Positions 1 to 11,284 of a DNA stretch of 64,000 nucleotides are shown piece after piece. The DNA comes from Myotis daubentonii (Eukaryota > Chordata > Mammalia > Chiroptera > Vespertilionidae): positions 94,033,464 to 94,097,463 of the forward strand of contig NC_081847.1 in the NCBI RefSeq assembly GCF_963259705.1, written 5' to 3'. The position numbers and the translations under genes are program-made. Every line of letters starts with the position of its first letter. Within the stretch, counting starts at the first letter, position 1. Under the pieces are notes generated by a model that saw only the letters and a list, made by a program, of their open reading frames with translations, did no database searches and had not been told where the DNA came from.

Positions 1-164
1 GAACTATGGTTTGTATACAGTAGCATTTGCATTGAGGAACCATTTGGAGGCTAAATTATACCCAGAACATAGTTGTATATAGAGTTAGTGGAAAAGGAAA
101 GGTATTTAGAAAACAAGTTCATTTTAGGTATTTAGTTTAATGGAGTACTTTTTAGTTGAGGCGG

Positions 165-660
165 CGTTGCGAGTGGCTGGTAGAGGCGGCTGCACTCGGT
201 GGCCAGCCCGGGGCCTGTCGCTGTCCCGCGCCGCCTTCCCGGCTCCTGCTGGTCTGGCAGCTGCAGGCGACGAAGGGGAGGGAGTCCGCACAGAGACCGG
301 GTCCGCACACAGGCTCCCACGGCAGAGCCATGGGTCTCGCCAGCCAAGGGTTTGCGAAGTCCTCGCTGACGTAGTCTGCTCCCGGGTGGATGCAAGGAAA
401 ACGCTTCAAAAGAGAAGCTAGGGAAGCTGGGGTTACAGCTGAAGCGTTGGGTCCATGAACTGGAAGCCGATGCAAACGAGCAAGAAGATACAACTTGGTG
501 TCTAAGAAATCATATTGCCGCCACGTGTTATCAGAGTGAACCCTGAAGGCACGTGGTGGCAGGACGTGGGTTCCCGGAGGCTGTGCGTCCAGGCCCCGCA
601 GCGCCCACCTGCACAGCTGCACGCAGCGCCCGTGGGTGCGGATACATGTGGTGATTCTGG
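165..660. other. GC-rich, CpG-containing block inside an AT-rich SS18 intron
   Basis: Roughly 500 bases are sharply richer in G+C and CpG than the flanks. Short ORFs run on both strands but none resembles a family I know. A 5'-UTR-like stretch leading into a short ATG frame at 330 would fit the decayed 5' part of a processed pseudogene. A small intragenic CpG island is equally possible. No poly(A) or target duplication was found. Confidence 0.35.
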
Positions 661-1166
661 TTAGAAAGTGACTTTTTTTTCCCCCCCCTCAGGGTTTCTC
701 GCCCCGAATTATTCAGAGTGTTGTGGTTTTTAGTTTTACACGTAGGCATTGTATTAAGTAATTTCTTAGACGATCGATATTTTAAAAAGGTGAAATCTAG
801 GTTCTTAAATTTTATTAGGAAGTTTGCTGAATATTGATTGGTTTGTTTAACTTTTAAAATATATTTTAAGTAATTGAGTTGAATTTGGTACTGTTAGTTT
901 GGTTGGCCCTGAGTATGTCCTGAAATATGAAATTTGTATTGTTATAAATAGGATCTTCCTATACAAAATAGATGTTATTTTTGTAAATATCAGAACTTTA
1001 AAGTTCTATAAATAACACATCTTATTTCATTGGGATTTAAAATGTTATCTGGTATCATTTTGCATAGGTGTGTATTAATGTTTGTCTGACATTTACATAG
1101 ATTCTTTGTTCTATTTACAATGACTAATTCTCTTAGACATCATTAGATATTTTTGTACTCTGTTTA

Positions 1167-1387
1167 TTTTTTATTTTTTAAAAATATTTTTATTGATTTC
1201 ATAGAGGAAGGGAGAAGGAGAGATAGAAACATCAATGGTGAGAGAGAATCATTGATTGGCTGCCTCCTGCACACCCCCTACTGGGGATCAAGCCTGCAAC
1301 CCAGGCATGTGCCCTGACGGGAATCGAACCACGACCCCCTGGTTCATAGATAGATGTTCACCCACGGAGCCACCACGGCCGGCTCTG
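1167..1387 (-). mobile_element. VES-type SINE (tRNA-derived), reverse orientation
   Basis: The minus strand reads from a GCCGG-type head through an internal Pol III B-box-like region, a CAGGAGGCAG core and a CT-rich stretch to an A-rich tail. The plus strand therefore starts with a T-rich tract at 1167. A direct repeat ACTCTGTTTA lies at 1157-1166 and again at 1388-1397, so this is a complete insertion with its target-site duplication. Confidence 0.9.
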
Positions 1388-2474
1388 ACTCTGTTTAAAT
1401 ATGTGTGCAGTAGACATGTTGATGAGAGCTGGCAGACGCTCTCTGTAAAGAGCCAGAGAGGAAGTCTTTTTTCGTCTTTGTTTGCCACGTGCTATTGACT
1501 CAACCACTGGACTCTTGTCGCAGCAGGAGAACAGCTATGACTATAAGCAGGCAGGCGGGGTTAGACTGCAGGCCTGGTTTGCTGGCCCTCAATTCAGATA
1601 TTGATGAGATGGTGTAGGAACATTGGAGCCTAGAGCCCTGAGTATCACACTTATTCATAGCTGTGCTCCTCCTCCCTTAGTTAGGGAGTCCACTGAATTG
1701 TAGCTCAGACCTTCGCCAGCTGAAAGGTTATTCCCTGCATTTCTTTGCAATTTGATTCAAAGGACTAGAGTATCGATCTTCACTGAACTCCGGTCATCTT
1801 ACAGGCGAAACTTATCGTGTCTTAAAAAAAGGTGTATTCCACTTAATACAGTATTAACTTCATCAAGGTGTATGTTTATGTTACCCTAGAAATATTTCCT
1901 GTGGGCTTCTAGAATGGCAGCATTAAGCATTATATTTTTGCATCTAGGAATATTTTGAGATACTGTATTTTATTCAAGTAAATAGAGTGTGAAAAATTTG
2001 TTTCAGTTTTTTTCAGGGGAAGAAATTTATGGAGCTCTTTTGTATTTTACATTATTTAGCATATGCTGTGGCATTGGCACCCAGAACTGGTGTTTGACAA
2101 AATATGATTATTGTTTCCTTTGTTTATTGGAATTTAATTCAAGTTATTTACATATGAAAGGCCTAAATGCTTTCATTCTCTTTAAAAAAATGGAAGATAA
2201 AGTTTTTCTCTCTTCAGATGAGGATTATCAGAGTTAAGACTAAGGGTAATGTTTTTAAAACTACTGTTTTTTGCTTTTAAGAAAACTTGCAAGTTATCTC
2301 GATCTGAAAACAATCACGTTGGTAAATATTTGGCTAATGCAATTGAAATTATTTTTTATGTATTTCCATTTCTTTCTCTCTTTTTTTCAGTTTTATCTGA
2401 AAGTTTAAATATATTTAGGGTTTTCACTCAGTGGCCATTAACGTTTCTCCCTGTCTCTTGTCGAATTGATGTAG

Positions 2475-2567
2475 GTCATAATGGTCACGGTTATCAGCAA
2501 CCGTCGTATCCTGAGCAAGGCTACGATAGGCCTTACGAGGATTCCTCACAACATTACTACGAAGGAG
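2475..2567 (+). CDS. SS18: SS18 coding exon of 31 codons (QPGY domain; probably the alternatively spliced exon)
   Basis: SS18 is the SYT subunit of BAF (SWI/SNF) chromatin-remodelling complexes and acts in the nucleus as a coactivator. This exon encodes GHNGHGYQQPSYPEQGYDRP followed by a YEDSSQHYYEGG stretch, which is distinctive of the C-terminal QPGY-rich transactivation region. It is bounded by TAG before 2475 and GT at 2568. It is 93 bp with equal phase at both ends, so skipping it keeps the frame. That matches my memory of the human long and short isoforms, which differ by 31 residues. Relative to the human protein I recall, a short NDY-type stretch reads NGH here. The acceptor pyrimidine tract is moderate, as expected for a regulated exon. 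Confidence 0.92.
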
Positions 2568-3241
2568 GTATCGCTATACCTTCACACATGCACACACACG
2601 CCCTCCCGCAGGAACCGCAGCCTTGCCTAGGCCTCCCGTGCACAGCTCCCGTAGAGCAGTAGCTGCTGCCTGTCCGGAGAGTTCCAGGGAGCCCAGGCCC
2701 CCGAGCCACCTCCGTACAGATCCTTACAATGTGTAACCACGACCCGCCATTTCTAACGACAGTAAAAGGACTGAAACGGTTACAAGTAGCCGCTTCCCCA
2801 GTGGAAGTTTTCTCTCTGAACACAAACCCAGCTCTCCAGTGTCGTGTGTGTGTCCCACATGTATGGTCTCCCTACCAGTGTAGTGCCGTAGGAAGCAGCT
2901 TGCTGACCTCGTGTAGCTAGCGTGTGCTCTCGTAGTGTCTTTAATTTTGTCTTTTTATTTTATTTAGCTTAGTCATGATCTCTGACTGTGATGTTCCAGT
3001 CAATGTAATGCTCGTATGGCAGAGGCGCTGGAAATGCTGCAGTTGAACCTTGCAAATTGGCTTTAACTGCAGTGTGTTTGGCCGAAACCCTTCTGTTTGG
3101 TTTGAGTTTTTTCTTTGTTTTGTTAACTTTAAGAAATCAGTATGGCGTTTTATTTTGTTCTTGTGTTGTTGGCTCTGCATCTGGGAGGAAAGAGCTCGTC
3201 TAGCCCACTTCTCAGCCTCCCCTCTTCTCCGCTCCCTGCAG
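2568..3241 (+). other. SS18: SS18 intron
   Basis: GT at 2568-2569 and AG at 3240-3241, the latter preceded by a pyrimidine-rich run (about 3205-3240). No repeat or RNA gene was recognised inside. Confidence 0.8.
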
Positions 3242-3364
3242 GAGGCTCGCAGTACGGCCAGCAGCAGGAGGCCTACCAGGGCCCGCCGCCCCCGCAGGGC
3301 TACGCGCCGCCGCAGCAGCAGTACCCGGGCCAGCAGGGCTACGCCGGCCAGCAGCAGGCCTACG
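3242..3364 (+). CDS. SS18: SS18 coding exon (QPGY domain, 41 codons)
   Basis: This exon continues the QPGY region with GSQYGQQQEAYQGPPPPQGY, then an APPQQQYPGQQGYAGQQQAYG stretch. The first two bases complete a Gly codon begun in the previous exon, and the last base starts a Gly codon completed by the next exon. The acceptor CTGCAG at 3236-3241 and donor GTGAGC at 3365 fit the consensus. Third codon positions are strongly GC (GGC, GCC, CAG), unlike the AT-rich exon before it. A few residues differ from the human protein as I remember it (for example Ala in place of Pro in GYAGQQ), without disturbing the Gln/Pro/Gly/Tyr character. Confidence 0.93.
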
Positions 3365-3639
3365 GTGAGCTGCCTCCCTCCGCGCTCAGCTCCAGAGCGT
3401 GGGTGCTTGCCATTTCTGAAAAGTCACAATTCTGCCTCAGCCCAGCGGTGTCCAGATAAAGTGCTCTCGGATAAACTGCTAATCTATTTAAAAAGAAACA
3501 AACTAGAGATGATTCAGTTCCCACAGGCATGCCCTGGAGCCATGCACAGGGCCAGACACAGGGACCCGGACCCGCTGTGCTCACGGCCACCGCCAGCTCT
3601 GTACGGGCCTGGACAGTGAGCAAGTCTGTTTCTACAACT

Positions 3640-3850
3640 GGTGGCTGTTGTCACTGCTCTTAATTTTGGGAGGACCCGCCAGACTGCTTTCCAGAGCGCT
3701 GGACCAGTTACACCAGCAGGGAGGGAGGGTCCCTCTCTCCACAGCCTCGCCACCGCGGGTATCGCTTGCCTTGTTGGTAACAGCCCTCCAGCAGGTAGGA
3801 GGTGGTATTTCATTGTAGTTTTGATTTGCATTTTCCTGGTGGCTAGTGGA
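3640..3850 (-). mobile_element. Old L1 fragment, reverse orientation
   Basis: The order of segments (the ACCAGTTACACCAGCAGG stretch, then CTCGCCACC, then GTAGTTTTGATTTGCATTT) is the same as in the clear minus-strand L1 at 22920-23100, though diverged. It corresponds to the distal ORF2 part of L1. Confidence 0.65.
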
Positions 3851-3935
3851 TCATGCATCATAGAAATGTACACTTGAAACCTATATGATCCTATTAACTA
3901 ATGTCACTCCAATAAGTGTAATGAAAAAAACTAGT
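3851..3935 (+). mobile_element. L1 3'-end fragment, forward orientation
   Basis: The stretch with ACACTTGAAACCTATATGATCC and a short A-run at its end matches the 3' terminus of the forward L1 at 34216-34285. It abuts the reverse-oriented L1 piece before it, as in an L1 inversion structure. Confidence 0.5.
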
Positions 3936-5778
3936 GACCATGACTGTGGAAGATAATACTGATTTTTAAAGCACAAATGCGGTCTGCTCAGAATGCATAC
4001 AGAAGTGCTCTCTCATTCGCTCCCGGCGGCACCCACATCCACAGGGCGCAGGGACTGCCGCTGTGTGTCCTGCGAGGCAGCTGATGGCGGCCTGTGAGGA
4101 ACTGGGCTCGATACGGAGTGGCAGTGACGAGGGGCCGAGACCTCAGCCTTCAGTCTCAGGCGACTGTAACAGTGTTGGGAATAGGAGACTACCGTTTCAG
4201 GGAAAGCAGTAGCTGTTATTAATTTGACATCATCTAGCTAATATGGCCTCTTTCTTACATCGGTGATGTCTTCTTTTTGTTGATGGATGTAAGCGCTGCT
4301 ATCACTGCCGCACCTCCACTGTGACAGCAAACCTAGGAGCCAGGGTCGCTGGCAGCCCTCTGGCTGCCTTCAGATGGCACTGAAGCTCAGGCAGGTGTCG
4401 GGAGGCAGGCGTTTCCCCAACATGCCAAGTTCTGGTTTCTCCGTTTCACACATGACTTTAGAATGTCCCAGGGATTTCCTGGTTTTACAGAGAGACGTTC
4501 TTACTCTTCTCAAATGGAAACATTGAATGGCCAGTGAGTATTTGTACTTTGAATAAATAGAGTGTTCTGGTTTTATTATATTTGCATGAAACAAATACGT
4601 AGCTAAATCAGATACATGTATTGATTTAAGAGCAATAATTGTTTTCAGTGGGAAGAGAGGGTAAAGAAAGTTAATGTTTTTGGTTCAGGTAGCTAACCAC
4701 GGTTTTGTTAGATGTCGGGAACCCTAAAGAAGTTCCCATTTTGCTTATCCAGAGATTTCAGTTATCAAACTTTCTTATAATAGAAAATTTAGAGTTTTAA
4801 TAAGTGAATGTATAGCGACATAAGTAAAATAATAGGCTGATGTCATTTATTTAAGCCTGAAAATGTATTGTTCTCTTTGGCACTTTCCTCTGCAATTGAT
4901 GTTCTCATGGCAGGTTTTGAAAGGCTGTGGTAGAAACATGTGTAAGTACCAGACCTTTTTAGCTTCTGTTTTAGAAAGCATGCTTTGCAACAGCTAATGG
5001 TAGAGTTTACGAAATAGACATACTTGTTTGGTCAGCCTAATTAGTCCCTTGTCATCTTTGACATTTGAAATCATGCATTTTTGTGGGTTAGGTGTTAAAG
5101 GTGGTGGGCACACAGAGTATGATCTTGGAGTCAGGCTTCCCACATGCAGCTTGTAGCCTCCTGGCCTTCTTTACTTGGTCGGGAACGCTCTGACCGTGAG
5201 CGCATCAGAGCAGAGCAGAGCAGAGCTCTCCTTTGGTGATTGCCAATAGAAATCCAGATTCTGCATGTAAGATCATTCCTTTTGATTCTCCTGGTTATTG
5301 CACGTACACATTAGCGTTATACAGCTGTAAATATCACGATTCCCAAACTGTTCCAGTATTTTAGTTTGAATCTGCTTCTCACCTTTTCTTTTATCTCTTG
5401 CTTGTACTGGTTAACTTTCTCATAAAATAGGTGCTTTTATGAGCACTTCGAACACATCCAGGTGAACATTCTTAGCGTAGAATGAGCTGCCTTCCGACTC
5501 CTGAATCTCTTACTCATCTTGACATGCACATTTTTAACGGCTGATGCAGAACACAATAGTTACCCTGAATCAAAGCCCCTGGTACGGAGTGGCATCCTTA
5601 AATGGCTTTCACTCTTATTATAACCTTTGGAATTTATTTCAAAAAGCATTTGAGAAAATCAAGATTCCAAACTACCCTTTTCAGCTTAGATATAAAGTAC
5701 AGCCCCTCGTTCTAAACGCTTCTGGAGTTCTGGGAGTGATGTTCACCTGAGCTCTTGTTTATGCTGATTATTTTGCAG

Positions 5779-5912
5779 GTCCTTCCCAGGGCGGGCCAGG
5801 CCCTCAGTATCCGAACTACCCGCAGGGTCAAGGGCAGCAGTACGGGGGGTACAGGCCGACGCAGCCCGGACCACCTCAGCCCCCGCAGCAGAGGCCTTAC
5901 GGATACGACCAG
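5779..5912 (+). CDS. SS18: SS18 coding exon (QPGY domain, 44 codons)
   Basis: The exon encodes PSQGGPGPQYPNYPQGQGQQ followed by YGGYRPTQPGPPQPPQQRPYGYDQ, essentially the human SS18 sequence as I know it. The acceptor TTTTGCAG precedes 5779 and the donor GTGGGT starts at 5913. The first two bases complete the split Gly codon from the previous exon. It encodes the distal QPGY region; in synovial sarcoma fusions this C-terminal part is the portion replaced by SSX sequence. Confidence 0.95.
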
Positions 5913-8079
5913 GTGGGTGACTGGCCAGCGTGTGACCGCCTCATTGCTGCGCGTCCTTGATTAGTGAAACATTTTTACTTAAGCTCATTTTTCCTTCTCC
6001 TGTTCGTAACACACGAGTTGGCCGACAAAACCCACTTTCTTTTAACTCTGTTTCCTAGACTCCTGGACAGGGGACGGAATACCGCTGACAGGGAACAGCG
6101 TTCTGGGCGCCAGCGTTCGTTCAGATTCTCCTTCCCCTCCCCATTCTCACTGCTCTCCCACCACACTCTTAACACCCATGGTCTCCCTTCTGTTCACGTT
6201 CCTGCTTCCTGCCTGCCCCTGCCTCTGTCCCTGCACATGTCCCTGGTCTCAGGGCACGATGAGCTGTCTTCCCTGTTGCCTCTCCTTCCGTCAGGTGGGT
6301 GGAGGGGTGGCTCTCACCGTCAGCGGCTCTCCTGAGCCCGGCGTCCGTAGGTCCCTCCTCCCCGCAGGGAGCTGCTCGGCCGCCGTCTGTGCCGGCCTGA
6401 CTTTGTGAACCTTCTCAGACAGACTCCGAATTACAATAGCGAGGACTTGTGATGCTGGCCGCTTCTTGAGGTGGAGTTCAGGTTCGCTAGTGACTCTGGT
6501 CAGGACCATCGGGCCTGTTCCCCACGTCAGCCCTGGAGCAGGCGCTGTTGGCGGGTCTGGGTTTCAGGGCCGCTGGGGGGTGAGGAACAGCTCGCACGGC
6601 GCCCGTCGGAACGGAGGCGGGAGCCTTTCTCCCTCCCTCGTGCTCCGGCCCTTGGCTGACACTTCCCGCTGAAGTGATGGAGCAGAGGCCAGGAGGCTGC
6701 ACTGAGGGCGAGGGCGGAGGCTGCACTGAGGGCGAGGGCGGAGGCTGCACTGAGGGCGAGGACGGAGGCTGCACTGAGGGCGAGGGCGGAGGCTGCAGTG
6801 AGGGCGAGGATGGAGGCTGGCACTGAGGGCGAGGGCGGAGGCTGGCACTGAGGGCGAGGACGGAGGCTGGCACTGAGGGCGAGGACGGAGGCTGGCACTG
6901 AGGGCGAGGGCGGAGGCTGCACTGAGGGCGAGGGCGGAGGCTGGCACTGAGGGCGAGGACGGAGGCTGGCACTGAGGGCGAGGGCGGAGGCTGGCACTGA
7001 GGAAGGACACTAGAGTCACCCTTCCCCTCACCTGTGTTTCAGGATGAGCGTTGGCTAAATGTTGCTGAACGTAACTGCGTGAAGTACATTAGTGTTCTAA
7101 GTACTTGAATTCTGTTCAGAGTGCAATAATCCATTAGATAGCTAGTGGCACGGGACAGCTGTTCAAGTAAGTCCACTTCTGTGGAAATGTAAACTTTTGG
7201 GGTACGAGGTCCTATGGGGCTCAGGCATTTCAACTCTAGATACTTTGTTGGTTTAAGTAGTTACTGGGAGTTGGAGGGGGATTTAAGCAGGGGAAGCAAG
7301 CAGCTGATTATGTTCTTTCCAGTGAGTTCTGTTATTGGAAAACAGGTGCTTTTATGAGCACTTTAAACACATCTAAGAAGTTTTTGTTGAAATACTAGTA
7401 CATACTTTCTAGTATGTTTCTCTTTTCTTTTACCTTTTTTCTTCTGTTTCACTTTCTAAAATCTAAACTCGGCAGTTGCATCCTGGACTCACCTGCCGGC
7501 CTGGTGGGACGTGGCCGCATCACCTGCTGGATGTCTGCATTCTTTCTCGCCGGCCAGCCACCTGGCTTCCAAGTCCACTTTGCTAAACGCAGCAAAACCA
7601 ATCAAACTTCCCTGGATTTTATGCACTGGCTGCCTCTCTGAGGCTTGGCTCTTTCCTTGACCGCCAGATACCTCTCACCCTTGCACTTGCCCCACGTGTC
7701 TTCGCTGTTAATTCTTAATAGTAATGATAATAAGCTCAGTAGTCACACGGTTGTCCCCCTGGCATCACATTTGTCTACTCAAATAGATCACACCAGAATT
7801 TAGAACCAGAACTTCTCCCTCGTTGTCCAAATCAGTCCAGCAGAATTCACCACACATTGAAACTTCACTGTGTGATAGGTACTGTTCTGTGGTCAGAGGC
7901 TCTGAAGTTCATTTGCAAGTGAATGTAATATCAGAAGAAATTACAGAGGTGCTGTGTACCGAAATACTAGCAATTTTTGTTATAAATGCAATAGCTTTTA
8001 TAGTATGGCAATGTTAAGATTTATTTGTGATTTTCTTGCCCAACTATTATCTAATTGTATTTTAAAATTTATCTTTTAG
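5913..8079 (+). other. SS18: Last SS18 intron
   Basis: Donor GTGGGT at 5913 and acceptor TTTTAG ending at 8079. It holds a GC-rich half (6050-7030) with a 24/25-bp minisatellite and an AT-rich half (7040-8079). A 32-bp motif at 7344-7375 nearly repeats one in the preceding intron. No RNA gene was recognised. Confidence 0.85.
6693..7002 (+). repeat. 24/25-bp minisatellite, about 12.5 copies, in SS18 intron
   Basis: Tandem units of the type GAGGCTGCACTGAGGGCGAG plus four bases. Two length variants are mixed: the first five copies are 24 bp (GGCTGCACT) and most later ones are 25 bp (GGCTGGCACT), with one 24-bp unit embedded among them. GGGCG/GGACG variants alternate. The open frames seen on the minus strand here are a by-product of the repeat. 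Confidence 0.95.
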
Positions 8080-8106
8080 GGACAGTATGGAAATTACCAG
8101 CAGTGA
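8080..8106 (+). CDS. SS18: SS18 terminal coding exon segment (GQYGNYQQ, stop TGA)
   Basis: After the acceptor ATCTTTTAG the sequence encodes GQYGNYQQ and then TGA at 8104-8106, which is the exact C terminus expected for SS18 (…YGYDQ|GQYGNYQQ). The same exon continues as the 3' UTR. Together the four exons in this window supply the C-terminal 124 or so residues; the N-terminal SNH domain that contacts BAF ATPases lies upstream, outside the window. Confidence 0.96.
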   Translation, partial: GQYGNYQQ

Positions 8107-9725
8107 AAGTTCTCACATTCCCGTGGCCAGCGCCTGCCAGCAGCCACACCCACGCAGCCCCGTGGACCCCCTGGAAGAGCCCCTTCCATTGCACCCCGTT
8201 TTTGGAGAAGCCTTGGGCTCAGGGGCTGTGTCACCAGAAGGCGGCCGTGTGGCTTAGTTGCGTAAAAGCCTTTAGTAGCTCGAAAATACTCTTTAATTCC
8301 CCATTTCTACTCTAGATGGCAACATTGGACAGAAAATAGGTCGCAACCAATTGCAGTGGTTCCGGGACTGTTTCAGATGGACTGTTACAGGCTGGGGGTG
8401 CGAGCAGCTTCGTATGTTTTGCAGGTTAAGGGAATTTAATACTTTTCCACAGACGCTTTTGTAAGGGGGGGGGAAATGTACACTTTCTACAGTTAGCAAT
8501 ATTTTGTATATTATGTTTATTTCATGTGGTGAACATGCAGGCGGTACACTACGCGTGGGGCAGAGTCCGCAGTCCTGCTCCTGAGGGCGGGGCGTGTGGG
8601 CGCTTCATCGTGTCGGTCTCAGTGGTGAGGCTGCAGGTCCCGGAGGGAAGGCCGGCCTGCCCGCCCGCCGTGGGTGTCCTCGAGGAAGTCGGACCCCTTA
8701 CCTGCTAGCTAATCAAGGGATGCAGTTTTGAGTAAAAAGACGTTTTTTAAAGCTTTCCAGTTTTGTGGATTAAAACCTTTTTATAAAGATCACTTATAAT
8801 ACAGTTTTAAAATGTGAGGTAATAAGAATTCATGTGGGACCTGAAGAATCTTGGTAATAATTTCAAGTAAATGGAATGGAAGCCTCTCCTAAACCAGCAG
8901 TGAGTGGGAGTGGAGTGTTAGTTACCTTGTCAATCAGGAAAGTTAGTGAAAGCAAAGCATTTTATAAATGAGATCAAAGAAGGGTCAGCATTGATTCGGT
9001 CATTTTACCATCAGGTCAGTTGGTTTATATACTAGAATAGTTCAAGAGGCTTACCTTTATTTCAGCTTTTTTAAACTGGAAATAATACCATTTATAAAGG
9101 GACACTTGATTTTCCCCTTTCTTGTGTTGGTTAATATAACACAGAAAGGTGTGTAGGAAAATGCTAGCTGGTGAGGCTGGTTAGGATCTGGATCGGAAGC
9201 ATAGAGGGTGCGTCTAGCTCACGTTGCCCGCTCGCCTGGCATAGCTAGCAGATGGAGACGCCGGTGCCTGGTTGTTGAGCTCAGTGCAGGGACATCGCAT
9301 TAGGCAGGAGTCACGCATCGAGAGGTTTATAACCAGTTATTTCAGCAAATCTGAACGCATCCAGCCCAAAGGTAAGTTGCTATTTCCATCACGGTTGCCC
9401 CTGCCCAGGGAACAAGATGTATTCTTTCCCACGGAATTGGTTTTCCCACTTCCAACGGGAAGCGGAACCTACTGTTCCGCACACTGTAGTCGGAGAAGGG
9501 ACGCCAGTGTCTCCGAGTGCGGGAGTGCGTGTGGGTTCAGGTCGGGCAGGTCTCATTCTCAGCGAGGTCAGTAGGAAGTGGACATCGAGTCTGAGCGAGA
9601 CGGCGCGGACGGCCTGACGGGTTGGGATGCGCGCGGTTCTGTGCCGGTTTCCACCACTGTGTACTTGGTTGCTATTTAAAACTGTACCAGCTCTAACGGA
9701 GGAATAAATTATTTGTGATTTTAAT
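8107..9725 (+). other. SS18: SS18 3' untranslated region
   Basis: From the TGA to just past AATAAA at 9703 there is no recognisable repeat, and the length (about 1.6 kb) is close to the 3' UTR length I recall for mammalian SS18. The exact cleavage site cannot be read from sequence alone. Confidence 0.7.
9703..9708 (+). promoter_or_regulatory. SS18: Polyadenylation signal AATAAA, probable SS18 3' end
   Basis: A canonical AATAAA followed within 30 bases by a T/G-rich stretch (TTTGTGATTTTAATTTTC). It is the first canonical hexamer downstream of the SS18 stop that has such a downstream element. Confidence 0.65.
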
Positions 9726-11284
9726 TTTCTCATTTGTTTCTTTAAATTAGATCTCTCTGACTATTGTTTTGTCTGGAGACTCTGCTGTGGGTATTTTATA
9801 GAAGTGCGTCCAGTAGAAGCGGACTAGATTTGTATTCTAGGACTTGATCAAAATTCTCTTGCCATGCCCAAGTTAATTAGAATTAACTGTTCAGTAATCA
9901 GCATGTTGTGTGGGCTGTTTGTTACAGAATGCTTTCTCTGAAAATGAAGTCCATGAGGCTATCATCAGGATGACTGAATGAGATAAATGAGTTGAGGAGG
10001 CAAAATTGTACTAACCCAACCTGGTGTAGATACGTTATCTCATCTGAAGGAAGCTCAACTGACATTAAGAAATAATTTGTCTTGCCAGCCCATCTTCTGT
10101 TGTCTTATTCTCCTTTTAATGGAAACTAAAATTGCAATTTTAATAAGCAGAATTTCCTCCAGGACTTTCTTTCTGGAGACTAGTGCATTTGCAAGCTTTA
10201 ATTGTTTTATAACAGTCTTATTCCGTAGAAGTTTTTAATTGGCGGTGACAAAAATTACCTGACTCCTTGGGTGCCTGGGCGGAAGAGCTGTACCAGTAGC
10301 TTTCTACCACATTTGACATTCCCGTACAGACAATACATTTTAAAACTGAAATTTGTATTTTATCAAAATGTGCATTATTATAATGAAGAGATTATTAGAA
10401 CAGCCCATAACATTCCAGAAGCAAAATATCACTAAGAAATGCAGGGTGATTATTGATCAACATTTAAAAATACTTCACTGTGTTAGTGTAGTTGTTTGAG
10501 AATACGTTAGTATTTTTTTGTAGAATTGTGGTGACACATTGTTTGTGGTTTTGTTTTTAATTTCTTAATGGGAGTTTCAAAGAAAAAGCTAAGTGGAGAG
10601 AATGGTATAATGAGCCCATGTGCCAGTAACCCGACTTATCCACTTAGCAACTCTTGGAAAGTCTTATGTTGCCTGTTCACCGACCCACCAACTGAAGAAC
10701 ACACTGTGTCCTTTAGTTATTTCTGTAAGTATCTTTAAAAGACAAGGACTCTTAAAAAACACCTTGGTACTTAAGGACTCTTCCTGTTTCTGAAATTTTG
10801 TATTTTCAGTGTTAACACTGAATTAGAAACCATCTCAGAAATTGTATGAATCACCGTCTTTTCTTTCAATTTAAAGTCTTCATAGTTAAGACATTAGCAA
10901 AAATAGATAATACAGAAAGCGAACATTCTCCGTCATTTCATATCTCAAAGGTAATTATATTTCTTTCAACTTCATTTTACACATAGGAGCCAACATATAT
11001 TATTGCTTTGTCTTTTAAAAGAAAAACAGCATTATACCATCCATACTACTTTGCAACTTCCTTTTTTTTAAAGTTAGAAATATCTTGAATGTTCTTTATT
11101 CCTGTATTATTGTTCCTAATTTTTTTACTGCTGCAAAAACAAAGCTTTCCTAAGCTACCCGGGTAGGGTTTATTTTTCTTTACTTACTTATTTCATTTGG
11201 TATGCTTGTTGTGGTATTTCTGTATGATACATTTCTGTTGTGTTAGGAGTAGCACTATATACATTTTTAAGCGTTCCTCTAGAA
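9726..11284. other. AT-rich intergenic sequence downstream of SS18
   Basis: No gene, RNA or clear repeat was recognised. It is AT-rich with scattered short homopolymer runs. Confidence 0.6.

Larger units (their letters stand above)
1..2474 (+). other. SS18: SS18 intron, 3' part (upstream exons outside window)
   Basis: AT-rich intronic sequence ending in the acceptor TAG at 2472-2474. No further SS18 exon was recognised in it. It contains a GC-rich block (165-660) and a VES SINE (1167-1387), each listed separately. The rest, including 661-1156 and 1398-2474, shows nothing I can assign. Confidence 0.75.
3365..5778 (+). other. SS18: SS18 intron
   Basis: Donor GTGAGC at 3365 and acceptor TTTGCAG ending at 5778. 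It contains two short L1-derived pieces in opposite orientations (3640-3850 and 3851-3935). A short (AGAGC)n-like run is seen near 5208-5226. Otherwise it is unassigned AT-rich intron. Confidence 0.85.

Noticed and set aside
3142..3459. 105-codon plus frame spanning an SS18 exon
   Set aside because: Only its middle is the SS18 exon (3242-3364); the ends are intron read-through.
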